Shown: positions 7,720 to 16,054, numbered from the stretch's first letter. The stretch: DNA of 16,828 bases from an uncultured Bacteroidales bacterium (GCA_905236405.1 CAJOQB010000023.1:1-16828), one strand, 5' to 3'. Notes: generated by a model not told the origin, from the sequence alone. Program-made: numbers and translations.

Positions 7720-7823
7720 CAAAGTTTTAGGATGCTTAAAATGGAACAGTTGTCATTTGATAATTGTTGATTTTATGCTGATTAGTTGTTTTTGTAAGAA
7801 AAGAATAATAAAATAATGCAAAT

Positions 7824-8657
7824 ATGAAAAGAGGTCTTTTTCTCACGCTGCTTGTCGTACTGCTGTTCTCCTCATGCAAATCAGTTGACGAGATTGCATA
7901 CATCCACGATGCCACTCGCGACTCGGCGATGGCTGTGTCGGCTGAATTCTCGAAAGGCATTCAGGCAAACGACCTGCTTGGCATCTATGTCGAAAGTCTC
8001 GAGCAGTCGTCAACCATTCCTTTCAACCAAGAAACCAACAAGATTGCAACCACAAACACGGGTGTTGTCTTGAACCCGGGTGGCAATGCTGTGTCGGGTT
8101 ACTTGGTCAATGCCGACGGCGACATTCTCTTCCCCGTGTTGGGAAAAATTCATGTGGCCGGAATGACTCATAACGAGTTGAAAGCATTGATTGAAAGACG
8201 TTTGGTGCAAGAAGGACACATCAATGACGCCCGTGTGACGGTGAAATTGATGAACTTCAAGGTATGCGTGTTGGGAGATGTCACCCGTCCGGGTTGGCTC
8301 AACATCGAAGGCGAGCGCCTCACCATTTTCGAGGCGTTGAGTATGGTGGGCGACTTGACCATCTATGGACAGCGTTACAACGTGACTATTGTCCGCGAGG
8401 AAAACGGACAACGCATTGTGGGCGAGGTCGACCTCACGTCGAAAGATATTTTCAATTCGCCTTACTACTATCTGCATCAGAACGATGTGGTGTATGTGGA
8501 ACCCAATATGCGTCGTAAGAAACTGGCCAGCCGCGACCCTGCCTTGATCTCCTATATCTCGAGCGGTGTGTCGTTGGTCAGCACGGTGTTCACGTCCATA
8601 TACTATATGGCTAACACATCGAGAATCATTCGTCAGGCAAACAGTTCGAACAAATAG
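7824..8657 (+). CDS. Polysaccharide export lipoprotein, Wza-like
   Basis: Forms or lines the outer-membrane channel for exopolysaccharide or capsule export. The 277-residue protein starts with a lipoprotein signal (hydrophobic stretch, then FSSC with Cys18). Residues about 45-140 match the Poly_export domain (QANDLLGIYV, then DGDILFPVLGKIHVAGMT). An SLBB-like domain follows at about 145-225 (VCVLGDVTRPGWLNIEGE, LTIFEALSMVGDLTIYGQ). A hydrophobic segment near the C-terminus (ISYISSGVSLVSTVFTSIYY) is in the place of the Wza helix that spans the outer membrane. Only one SLBB repeat is visible, so it is shorter than E. coli Wza (about 380). The start at 7824 directly precedes the signal peptide. 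It is the first gene of the plus-strand operon, 39 bases before the tyrosine kinase, its usual partner. Confidence 0.93.
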   Translation: MKRGLFLTLLVVLLFSSCKSVDEIAYIHDATRDSAMAVSAEFSKGIQANDLLGIYVESLEQSSTIPFNQETNKIATTNTGVVLNPGGNAVSGYLVNADGDILFPVLGKIHVAGMTHNELKALIERRLVQEGHINDARVTVKLMNFKVCVLGDVTRPGWLNIEGERLTIFEALSMVGDLTIYGQRYNVTIVREENGQRIVGEVDLTSKDIFNSPYYYLHQNDVVYVEPNMRRKKLASRDPALISYISSGVSLVSTVFTSIYYMANTSRIIRQANSSNK

Positions 8658-8696
8658 AGCAAATAACTATACAAACAATCATAATAGTTCCCTGTT

Positions 8697-11168
8697 ATGG
8701 ATAATAATCAAAACATCAACGTGCAATCGAACGGCAACGGACAACAAGGCGAAAGCAGTATTTCGATTCGTGACATTGTGTTCATTGTCATCAACAATTG
8801 GTACTGGTTCGTCATCTCGGTCTTTGTCTGCCTGATGATTGCTGCGGTTGCCTACAAGATGCAACCCAAGACCTACACCCAGTCGGCTCGAATCTTGCTC
8901 CGCGATGATGGCAACAAGAAATCGTATGGCGGACAGAATATGGATGCTGTGTTCCAGCAGATGGGTATGGAAAGTGGCGGCGGTAGTTTGGAAAACGAAA
9001 TCTATATCATCAAGTCATCTCCGCTGATGACCAACGTGGTGCGTCGGTTAGGGCTCAACAACACATGCACCCAAAATGGCTTCTTCAACAAGACCACATA
9101 CTTCAAGAACAGTCCTTTGGAACTGAATGTCTACAACAATGTCGTTGGAGAGGACAAGTTCTCTATCACCATCGAGGTCACCCCGATTGACGACACGAAG
9201 TATGAGTTCCGTGTGGTGAGGATTAATGGACAGAAGGCCAAGGGAAACAAGACGGTGGCCACCTATAACCAGTTGGTCAAGTTTGACAAAAATGTCACTT
9301 TCTCGGTTGACAAGACCCGTTTCTTCAACAAGTCGGATATTGGTGTCACATACGATATGAGCCATTCGCCTGCTTACACAACCGCACGTGGTCTTATCGG
9401 CAGATTGCAAGTGGCACGTGCCGACAAGATGTCGTCCATCATCAACATCACATTCTCTGATCGCAACCAGCGTCGTTGTCAGGAAATCATCGATACCTTG
9501 ATTGCTGTTTACAACGAGGATGTGATTAACGACAAGAATCGTGTGGCGCAAAAGACCGAGAGCTTCATCGTGGAGCGTATCGCTCTGATTAGTGGTGAGC
9601 TTGGTGCAGTTGACGCACAAGTGGCAGCGCTACAGCAGCAATCCAATTTGGCCGACCAAGCGGCTGCCAGCAACCTCCTGCTTCAAACCAGCACCCGTTA
9701 TGCAGAGGATGTGGTGGCGTTGAGCACGGAACTCGAGTTGGCAAAGGCCATTCGCGATTATATCTCCAATCCTGCTAACGACAACGACCTCATTCCTGCC
9801 AACATCGCTATCAGCGATGGAGGCATCCAGACGCTTATCGCCAACTACAACCAGCAAATGCTGGGTTACCAGAAATTGCTCAACACAGCAGGTCCCAACA
9901 ACCCGGGTGTGAAAAACTATGAGCAGAATCTTCAGTCGACTCGTGCCGCCATCATCTCGTCGGTAAACAATGTGGTCAATTCCATCAATGCCAAGTTGCG
10001 TAGCGCTCGTGGTCAGGAACAGCGTGCCCAAAGCCGTATCTCGAGTATGCCGACACAGAACAAGGCCGTCACAGAGGTGGAACGTCAGCAGAAAATCAAG
10101 GAGGAACTTTACCTCTATCTGTTGAACAAACGTGAGGAGAACGCTCTGAATCTGGCAGTCACGGTGGCCAACGCCAAAGTGGTGGAGAGTTCTACATACT
10201 CGAGCAAAGTGGCTCCCAGGTTGTCGATGTATGCTTTGGTGGGTCTTGTATTGGGTTTGGCACTTCCGGCCATTGTCTTCTTCTGCATTGAGTTCTTCAA
10301 CACGAAACTTCGCGGCAAGGCCGACGTCGAGAAAGCTTTGACCATCCCCGTCTTGGGTGAAATACCTTCCAAACCGGAAGACAAAGCCAAAGATGAGGTC
10401 ATCGTTACTTCGAATGGTACCGATATTGTGACCGAAGCATTCCGTATCTTGCACTCCAATATTCCGTTCTTCCTGAATGGCAAAGACCAGAAGGTGATTC
10501 AGATGGTGTCGACGATGCCTGGTGAAGGTAAGTCCTATACCTCCATTAACTTGGCACTTTCGTTGGCATATCTGGGCAAGAAGACTTGTTTGGTTGACCT
10601 CGACCTCCGTAAACGAAGCATGTCGAAGACCATCGACCGTCACAACCGAATGGGTATTATCCACTATCTGTTGGGTCAGCAAGAAGATATCTCCAGTATC
10701 ATTACCCATAGCGACTCGAGCGAGTATCTTGACTATATCGTTTGCGAGAAGACGCCTCCCAATGCAACGCAGTTGCTGTTGAGCGAAAAGTTCGACAAGT
10801 TGGGTGACTATCTCCGTGAGCATTACGATTACATCATCTTCGACTCGACACCCGCTCAGATTGTGGCCGATGCCGCTATCATCAACCGTATCGCCGATAT
10901 GACTTGTTATGTTATGCGTGTCGGTGTGCTCAACAAGGCATCCTTCCCGTTCATCCAAGAACTTGTCGACAAGCAGAAATTTAAGAATATGGCTGCTATC
11001 CTTACCGATACGCCGGTTATCAAGAAACGTTATGGCGGCTATGGTTATGGTTACGGCTACGGTTATGGCTATGGTTACGGCTATGGTTATGGCTACGGAT
11101 ACGGCTATGGTTATGGCTACGGTCAGGATAGCGATGCCCAAGACAAGGAGCATCATTCGCACGAATAG
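8697..11168 (+). CDS. Wzc-like polysaccharide co-polymerase and bacterial tyrosine kinase
   Basis: An 823-residue inner-membrane protein that controls chain length and export by cycles of tyrosine autophosphorylation. A Wzz domain starts with a membrane segment (about residues 28-50) and is followed by a long periplasmic coiled region; a second membrane segment lies at about 505-530. The cytoplasmic BY-kinase has Walker A MPGEGKS (607-613), Walker A' LVDLDLRKR with D634 and D636, and Walker B YIIFDSTP with D716. The C-terminal tyrosine cluster, where family members phosphorylate each other, is extreme: 14 consecutive Tyr-Gly pairs at residues 782-809 plus Y779, then an acidic, His-rich end. 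Kinase and co-polymerase are fused in one chain, as in proteobacterial Wzc. No cognate phosphatase (Wzb type) is in the window. A 165-base gap with hairpins separates it from rfbC. Confidence 0.95.
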   Translation: MDNNQNINVQSNGNGQQGESSISIRDIVFIVINNWYWFVISVFVCLMIAAVAYKMQPKTYTQSARILLRDDGNKKSYGGQNMDAVFQQMGMESGGGSLENEIYIIKSSPLMTNVVRRLGLNNTCTQNGFFNKTTYFKNSPLELNVYNNVVGEDKFSITIEVTPIDDTKYEFRVVRINGQKAKGNKTVATYNQLVKFDKNVTFSVDKTRFFNKSDIGVTYDMSHSPAYTTARGLIGRLQVARADKMSSIINITFSDRNQRRCQEIIDTLIAVYNEDVINDKNRVAQKTESFIVERIALISGELGAVDAQVAALQQQSNLADQAAASNLLLQTSTRYAEDVVALSTELELAKAIRDYISNPANDNDLIPANIAISDGGIQTLIANYNQQMLGYQKLLNTAGPNNPGVKNYEQNLQSTRAAIISSVNNVVNSINAKLRSARGQEQRAQSRISSMPTQNKAVTEVERQQKIKEELYLYLLNKREENALNLAVTVANAKVVESSTYSSKVAPRLSMYALVGLVLGLALPAIVFFCIEFFNTKLRGKADVEKALTIPVLGEIPSKPEDKAKDEVIVTSNGTDIVTEAFRILHSNIPFFLNGKDQKVIQMVSTMPGEGKSYTSINLALSLAYLGKKTCLVDLDLRKRSMSKTIDRHNRMGIIHYLLGQQEDISSIITHSDSSEYLDYIVCEKTPPNATQLLLSEKFDKLGDYLREHYDYIIFDSTPAQIVADAAIINRIADMTCYVMRVGVLNKASFPFIQELVDKQKFKNMAAILTDTPVIKKRYGGYGYGYGYGYGYGYGYGYGYGYGYGYGYGQDSDAQDKEHHSHE
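11040..11123 (+). repeat. In-frame hexanucleotide repeat coding for 14 Tyr-Gly pairs
   Basis: Fourteen consecutive TAY-GGN units encode Tyr-Gly. Codons vary (TAT or TAC; GGT, GGC or GGA), so it is not a pure satellite. Units 7-10 (11076-11099) and 11-14 (11100-11123) are 24-bp copies differing only at the last base (A11099, T11123), evidence of an in-frame duplication. Confidence 0.95.
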
Positions 11169-11200
11169 TTGCACAGGCTTATCCTGAGTGAGAAATAATT

Positions 11201-11242
11201 AAGTGTAACGCTTGATCTATTGTTGGATTGAGCGTTACACTT
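11201..11242. other. Long stem-loop between the kinase gene and rfbC
   Basis: AAGTGTAACGCT (11201-11212) and AGCGTTACACTT (11231-11242) are perfect 12-bp complements. The 18 bases between them can pair further, with G-U pairs, into seven more base pairs and a TTGT loop, making a stem of about 19 bp. It begins 32 bases past the kinase stop codon. There is no T tract after it on the plus strand, so it is not a standard terminator; it may be a partial terminator, an mRNA-end stabiliser or a protein-binding site. TTGCACA occurs on both sides (11169-11175, 11241-11247). Confidence 0.75.
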
Positions 11243-11268
11243 GCACAAAACAAGATTGAGAAAGCGTG

Positions 11269-11291
11269 CTATATTATAAGGAATAATATAG
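11269..11291. repeat. AT-rich 9-bp inverted repeat upstream of rfbC
   Basis: CTATATTAT (11269-11277) and ATAATATAG (11283-11291) are perfect complements around the 5-base loop AAGGA. It ends 42 bases before the rfbC start. It might act as an operator or shape the leader of the downstream genes; no -7 box was seen nearby, so an internal promoter is not supported. Confidence 0.5.
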
Positions 11292-11333
11292 ATATCTGAA
11301 AGGATAACTTAACATACTCCGATAAACTAACGA

Positions 11334-11885
11334 ATGGAAGTAAGAAAAACAAACATAGAAGGTGTGTATGTGATTGAACCGAAGGTGTTCGGTGATAATC
11401 GCGGCTATTTTTTTGAGAGTTTTAATGCAAAAGACTTCGCTTCGAAGACAGGATTGAATGTCAACTTTGTTCAAGACAATGAGTCGAAATCTTGCTATGG
11501 TGTGGTTAGGGGATTGCATATGCAACGTCCTCCATATGCTCAAAGCAAACTTGTTCGTGTGGTGAAAGGATCGGTATTGGATGTCGCTGTTGACCTTCGT
11601 ACAGGGTCGCCAACATATGGGCACTATGTGGCACAGGAGTTGACAGAAGACAATCACCTTCAGTTTTTCATCCCCAAAGGCTTCGCTCACGGATTCTCTG
11701 TGTTGAGCGACGAGGTAATCTTCCAATATAAGTGCGACGAGTTCTATGAGCCCTCGTCAGAGGATGCTATCGCGTGGGACGACCCTACATTGAATATCGA
11801 TTGGCAAGTGCCGGTCGATAAAATCATCTTGTCCGAGAAAGACAAACATCATCAACGGTTTAACGAATTCATTTCGCCTTTCTGA
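11334..11885 (+). CDS. rfbC: dTDP-4-dehydrorhamnose 3,5-epimerase
   Basis: Third enzyme of dTDP-L-rhamnose synthesis: it epimerises C3 and C5 of dTDP-4-keto-6-deoxyglucose in the cytoplasm. The 183-residue length is normal for RmlC. The cupin carries the catalytic His62 in RGLHMQ, then SKLVRVVKGSVLDVAVDLR, FFIPKGFAHGFSVLSD and FQYKCDEFY, which holds the conserved Tyr region; DPTLNIDW near the end is also typical. The stop overlaps the rfbD start (TGATG), so the two are translationally coupled. It is the first gene after the hairpin-containing gap. Confidence 0.96.
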   Translation: MEVRKTNIEGVYVIEPKVFGDNRGYFFESFNAKDFASKTGLNVNFVQDNESKSCYGVVRGLHMQRPPYAQSKLVRVVKGSVLDVAVDLRTGSPTYGHYVAQELTEDNHLQFFIPKGFAHGFSVLSDEVIFQYKCDEFYEPSSEDAIAWDDPTLNIDWQVPVDKIILSEKDKHHQRFNEFISPF

Positions 11886-12745
11886 TGAATATTCTGGTAA
11901 CAGGTGCTAACGGTCAATTGGGCAATCATGTAAGATTGCTTGCCACAAGGTCGGAGAATCGATACTTCTTCACCGATGTGGAGGAATTGGATATTACGAA
12001 TCGAGAGAGGGTGATGGCGTATGTCGCCGAGAATGATATTCAATGCATTATCAATTGTGCTGCCTATACCAATGTCGATATGGCTGAAGATGATGAAGAC
12101 AAAGCTGAATTGATAAATGCAACTTCCGTCGGTCATCTGTCAGAAGCCATGCAAACCAGGGGAGGATTCCTTATCCATTGCTCTACCGATTATGTCTTTG
12201 GGGGTAACAAGAATAACACTCCCTGCAAAGAAGACGAGAAGGTCAACCCCACAGGTGCATATGGAAGGACAAAACTTCATGGGGAAGAAACTGTGATACA
12301 ATCGGGATGCCAATACATCATCATTCGTACCAGTTGGCTATATAGCGAATACGGCAAGAATTTCCTGAAAACCATGATGCGTGTTCAAAGTGAGAGAGAG
12401 GAATGCAAAGTGGTTTTCGATCAGGTGGGAACTCCTACCTATGCTGGTGATTTGGCAAAAGCAATATTTGCTATCGTCGAACAAAACAAGATGATAGGCA
12501 ATGAGGGCATATACCATTTCAGCAACGAAGGTGTCTGCAGTTGGTTCGATTTCGCCACTATTATCGGACAACTGATAGGAAGCCGTTGTCGGGTGTTTCC
12601 TTGCCATAGTGACGAGTTCCCCAGCAAGGTTGTACGCCCGAGTTACTCGGTGCTTGACAAGACAAGGATAAAGAATACCTTTGGTATCGAAATCCCTTAC
12701 TGGGTGGATTCTCTAAGACAATGTATAAATAATATAAAAGATTAA
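11885..12745 (+). CDS. rfbD: dTDP-4-dehydrorhamnose reductase
   Basis: Last step of dTDP-L-rhamnose synthesis: NAD(P)H-dependent reduction of the 4-keto group. The 286-residue short-chain dehydrogenase/reductase has the Rossmann motif TGANGQLG at residues 6-13, STDYVFGG at 100-107 and the catalytic YxxxK pair Y126 and K130 in GAYGRTK. RTSWLY and the C-terminal region (VVRPSYSVLDKTRI) are typical of RmlD. The ATG shares a base with the rfbC stop, and the stop is two bases before rfbB, so the three are one operon. Confidence 0.96.
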   Translation: MNILVTGANGQLGNHVRLLATRSENRYFFTDVEELDITNRERVMAYVAENDIQCIINCAAYTNVDMAEDDEDKAELINATSVGHLSEAMQTRGGFLIHCSTDYVFGGNKNNTPCKEDEKVNPTGAYGRTKLHGEETVIQSGCQYIIIRTSWLYSEYGKNFLKTMMRVQSEREECKVVFDQVGTPTYAGDLAKAIFAIVEQNKMIGNEGIYHFSNEGVCSWFDFATIIGQLIGSRCRVFPCHSDEFPSKVVRPSYSVLDKTRIKNTFGIEIPYWVDSLRQCINNIKD

Positions 12746-12747
12746 AT

Positions 12748-13890
12748 ATGAGTGCTAAACGAAATATCATTATTACGGGAGGTGCTGGCTTTATTGGCAG
12801 TCATGTTGTTCGCCTGTTTGTGAACAAATATCCCGACTATCGGATTATCAATGTCGACAAACTGACTTATGCGGGCAACTTGGCTAACCTAAAGGATATT
12901 GAGGACAAGCCCAACTACGTTTTTGTTAAGGCTGACATTTGCGATTTTGAGAGAATATACCAACTTATGCAAGACGAGCATATAGATGGTATCATCCATC
13001 TGGCAGCCGAGAGTCATGTGGATCGAAGCATCAAGGACCCCTTCACCTTTGCTCAAACCAATGTGATGGGAACGTTGAGCTTGTTACAAGCCGCCAAACT
13101 GTATTGGGAGTCGCTCCCCGAGAAATACGAAGGGAAGAGGTTCTACCATATCAGTACCGATGAGGTGTATGGTGCTCTTGAGATGACTGACCCCGATGGT
13201 GTCGAGCCTCCTTTCACAACCAAAGCCTCTTCGGGCAAGCATCATTTGGCATATGGTACCAAGTTCTTTACGGAGGATTTGAAATACCAGCCGCATTCGC
13301 CGTATAGTGCTGCAAAGGCCAGTAGCGACCACTTTGTTCGTGCTTTCCACGACACCTATGGTATGCCGACGGTGGTGACCAATTGCAGCAACAACTATGG
13401 CCCCTATCAGTTCCCTGAGAAACTCATTCCGCTATTCATCAACAATATTCGCCACCGTAAACCGCTTCCTGTGTATGGTAAGGGTGAGAACGTCCGCGAC
13501 TGGCTGTATGTTGAAGATCATGCACGTGCCATCGATTTGATATTCCACGAGGGCAAGGTGGCTGAGACATACAACATTGGAGGGTTCAACGAATGGAAAA
13601 ATATTGATATCATCAAAGTAGTCATCAACACAGTCGACCGTTTGCTTGGACGACCCGAAGGTGCAGACCTTGATCTTATTACTTTCGTTACCGACCGAGC
13701 AGGACATGATATGCGCTATGCCATTGATTCCACCAAATTGCAGCGAGAATTGGGATGGGAGCCGAGCCTTCAATTTGAAGAAGGTATTGAGAAGACTGTT
13801 AAGTGGTATCTCGATAACCAAGCGTGGATGGATAATATCACCAGTGGTGAATACGAGAAATACTATGAAAGTATGTATGCAAATCGATAA
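12748..13890 (+). CDS. rfbB: dTDP-glucose 4,6-dehydratase
   Basis: Converts dTDP-glucose to dTDP-4-keto-6-deoxyglucose with bound NAD, the step before RmlC. The 380-residue protein has the nucleotide motif GGAGFIGSH (11-19), the catalytic triad region STDEVYG with T137, D138 and E139, and YSAAK with Y186 and K190, followed by NNYGPYQFPEKLIP and GENVRDWLYVEDH. It is about 20 residues longer than the E. coli enzyme (361), mostly from extra sequence between VYG and YSAAK (residues about 143-184), a form I believe common in Bacteroidetes. Gene order is C-D-B; rmlA is not in the cluster. Confidence 0.96.
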   Translation: MSAKRNIIITGGAGFIGSHVVRLFVNKYPDYRIINVDKLTYAGNLANLKDIEDKPNYVFVKADICDFERIYQLMQDEHIDGIIHLAAESHVDRSIKDPFTFAQTNVMGTLSLLQAAKLYWESLPEKYEGKRFYHISTDEVYGALEMTDPDGVEPPFTTKASSGKHHLAYGTKFFTEDLKYQPHSPYSAAKASSDHFVRAFHDTYGMPTVVTNCSNNYGPYQFPEKLIPLFINNIRHRKPLPVYGKGENVRDWLYVEDHARAIDLIFHEGKVAETYNIGGFNEWKNIDIIKVVINTVDRLLGRPEGADLDLITFVTDRAGHDMRYAIDSTKLQRELGWEPSLQFEEGIEKTVKWYLDNQAWMDNITSGEYEKYYESMYANR

Positions 13891-13898
13891 AATGTAAT

Positions 13899-15083
13899 AT
13901 GAACGAGTCGTTGCTTTGCTTTTTGGTGGTTGCTTTTGCGTTTGTGATAACGCCGATGATTCTTCCTGTTTTTGTGCTGATGGCACAACGCAAGGGAATC
14001 ACCGATAGCCCTAACTTCCGCAAGTTCCAGCAACGTCCCGTCTCGGTGCTTGGGGGCATCGTTATTGCCAGCGTAATCAGCATAACTATGGCATGCGCAC
14101 ATATGTTCGTTGATATGAACGATTTGTTCCTTGCAATGACGATGATATTGACATTGTTGATGATAGGCTTGGTGGACGATGCCATCGACGTGCATTTTCT
14201 TGTAAAGTTGTTTGTTCAGGTCTTCGTTGTGGCCCTTTTGTTCTTCTCTGGTCATTATCGTATCGTAACTTTGGGAGGATTGTTCGGTATCAGCGCCTTG
14301 AACACAACTGTTTCTTGCATCATTTCTATTTTTGTCGGTGTGTTTATCATCAATGCCATCAATTTCATTGACGGTATAGACGGATTGGCATCTCTGTTTG
14401 GTGTGTTTTTTGGATTGGTGATGGGAATCTGGAGTTTGAACCACGGTATTATTTCCCATGCGGTTTTGTCATTCGCTTATGTGGGAGCGTTATTGAGTTT
14501 CTTTTTATTTAACGCATTCTCGAAGAAATACAAGATGTACATGGGCGATTCGGGCTCGTTGATATTAGGTCTGTATGCCTATCTTTCTGTATGTTTGGTG
14601 TTCTCGCAAGAGCCACAAGGATATTTTTATACATGCAATTATCATATTAGTTTTGCTATCGCGTGGTTGGCTGTACCAGTTTTCGATATGGTAAGAGTTT
14701 GTTTTTATCGTGTGATAAAAGGAAATTCTCCTTTTGCAGCCGATCGTACTCACCTTCATCATCTATTGACCGATTGGGGCATCTCCGATGTGGCTGTCAG
14801 CATCTTGTTGGTTCTGATGAATGTACTGGTTCTTGCTGTTTGGTTTGTTACGGCATCCACAGGAATGGGTGCATTGAAGCAGGCCTTCATTGTTGCTGCT
14901 GTTGCTCTCTTGGTTGTGTGGAGCCCTGCATTATATGTCAACTATTTACTAAAGAAAAAGAACGATCGATACGAGAAGATGAGAATGCGTTTCTTGCGAA
15001 ATCAAGCAATGAATCAGCAGTTGCATAATTCCATTACTCGAATGATTGACAATATGCCTGTCCTTTTCAAAAACAAAAGATGA
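13899..15083 (+). CDS. WecA/MraY-family undecaprenyl-phosphate sugar-1-phosphate transferase
   Basis: Likely starts the repeat unit by moving a HexNAc-1-phosphate from a UDP-sugar to undecaprenyl phosphate at the inner membrane. The 394-residue protein has about ten hydrophobic segments. Family motifs are complete: GLVDDAIDV with D93 and D94, NFIDGIDG at 155-162 with D158 and D161, MGDSGSLILG, and the cytoplasmic HLHH loop in DRTHLHH (282-288). A basic C-terminal tail of about 45 residues extends into the cytoplasm. WecA-type donors are usually UDP-GlcNAc, but homologues use other HexNAc sugars, so the donor is not settled; the diacetamido sugar made downstream is more often a later residue. 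It overlaps the next gene's start (ATGA). Confidence 0.93.
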   Translation: MNESLLCFLVVAFAFVITPMILPVFVLMAQRKGITDSPNFRKFQQRPVSVLGGIVIASVISITMACAHMFVDMNDLFLAMTMILTLLMIGLVDDAIDVHFLVKLFVQVFVVALLFFSGHYRIVTLGGLFGISALNTTVSCIISIFVGVFIINAINFIDGIDGLASLFGVFFGLVMGIWSLNHGIISHAVLSFAYVGALLSFFLFNAFSKKYKMYMGDSGSLILGLYAYLSVCLVFSQEPQGYFYTCNYHISFAIAWLAVPVFDMVRVCFYRVIKGNSPFAADRTHLHHLLTDWGISDVAVSILLVLMNVLVLAVWFVTASTGMGALKQAFIVAAVALLVVWSPALYVNYLLKKKNDRYEKMRMRFLRNQAMNQQLHNSITRMIDNMPVLFKNKR

Positions 15084-16054
15084 TGGAAGTGAAGAATTTT
15101 GCCATAGTCGGAGTCGGCGGTTTTGTGGCTCCTCGTCACTTGAAGGCCATCAAGGAGACGGGGAACCGTTTGCTCTCCGCTTACGATCGATGCGATAGTG
15201 TGGGTGTGCTTGACAGCTATTTCCCGCAGGCGGCATTCTTCACCGAGCAAGAACTATGGGATAGACACAACACATTATTGAAATCGCGAGGCATTTCCAT
15301 CGACTATCTTTCTGTATGTACCCCCAACTATCTCCATGATGCTCACACTCGTTATGGTCTTCGTTTGGGTGCAGATGTGATTTGTGAGAAGCCTGTTGTA
15401 CTCAATCCTTGGAATGTTGACGCCCTGCAACGTGTTGAGCAAGAGACAGGGCACAATGCCTATACTATTTTGCAGTTGCGTCTGCATCCTTCGGTGGTGG
15501 CGTTGCGAAAAAAAGTGCAGGAAGGCCCTAAGGATAAGGTGTATGATGTGGATTTGACTTACATCACTTCGCGAGGCAATTGGTATTATTCCTCATGGAA
15601 GGGTGATGTCCACAAGAGTGGAGGTATAGCCACCAACATCGGTGTCCATTTCTATGACATGCTTTGCTGGATCTTTGGCCCTGTGAAGAGAAATATTGTA
15701 CATGTGATGAGTCACGATCGTGTGGCGGGCTTCCTTGAATTGCAGCAGGCGCGTGTTCGTTATTTCCTTAGCATCAACGTCGAGCATATTCCGACCGAGA
15801 TTGCAGAAAAAGGGCAGCGTACCTATCGAACCATCTTCGTTGATGGCGCCTCCTTTGAGTTTAGTGCCGGTTTTACCGAACTGCATACACTTAGTTACGA
15901 GAAGATTCTTCAAGGTGAAGGCTTTCGCATCGATGAAGCCCGCACCTGTATCGAAATAGTACATGATATTCGAAACGCCCAACCAGTCGGTTTGGTGGGC
16001 GACTATCACCCTATGGCTAAATATCCTCAAACACAACACCCTTTCGGATGGTAA
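15080..16054 (+). CDS. wbpB: UDP-GlcNAcA 3-dehydrogenase, WbpB/WlbA-like Gfo/Idh/MocA oxidoreductase
   Basis: Probably oxidises the 3-hydroxyl of UDP-N-acetylglucosaminuronic acid to a ketone. The 324-residue protein has the N-terminal Rossmann motif GVGGFVAPRH near residue 11, CEKPV with E103, K104 and P105 (catalytic Lys of the family), and GVHFYDML near residue 190 holding the active-site His. The GxGGFVAPRH start, the GVHFYDML motif and the next two genes point to WbpB/WlbA rather than another Gfo/Idh enzyme. The start may be the ATG at 15080 or the one at 15083. It overlaps the acetyltransferase by 7 bases. Confidence 0.87.
   Translation: MMEVKNFAIVGVGGFVAPRHLKAIKETGNRLLSAYDRCDSVGVLDSYFPQAAFFTEQELWDRHNTLLKSRGISIDYLSVCTPNYLHDAHTRYGLRLGADVICEKPVVLNPWNVDALQRVEQETGHNAYTILQLRLHPSVVALRKKVQEGPKDKVYDVDLTYITSRGNWYYSSWKGDVHKSGGIATNIGVHFYDMLCWIFGPVKRNIVHVMSHDRVAGFLELQQARVRYFLSINVEHIPTEIAEKGQRTYRTIFVDGASFEFSAGFTELHTLSYEKILQGEGFRIDEARTCIEIVHDIRNAQPVGLVGDYHPMAKYPQTQHPFGW

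Larger units (their letters stand above)
7459..7823. other. Divergent gene-free region between the two operons
   Basis: This 365-base AT-rich stretch holds no credible protein gene. It contains the promoter of the export operon, a five-copy 11-bp tandem repeat, an 8-bp inverted repeat, an AT-rich leader with two tiny open frames, and a second -7-like box (TAAATTTG at 7515-7522, plus strand) without a -33 element. No confident promoter for the minus-strand unit was found, although it must lie here. Confidence 0.85.

Noticed and set aside
9630..11174. Open frame of 514 codons on the minus strand across the tyrosine kinase gene
   Set aside because: It is the antisense of a clear Wzc-like gene; its Ile-Thr-Val-Ala repeats are only the complement of the Tyr-Gly tract.
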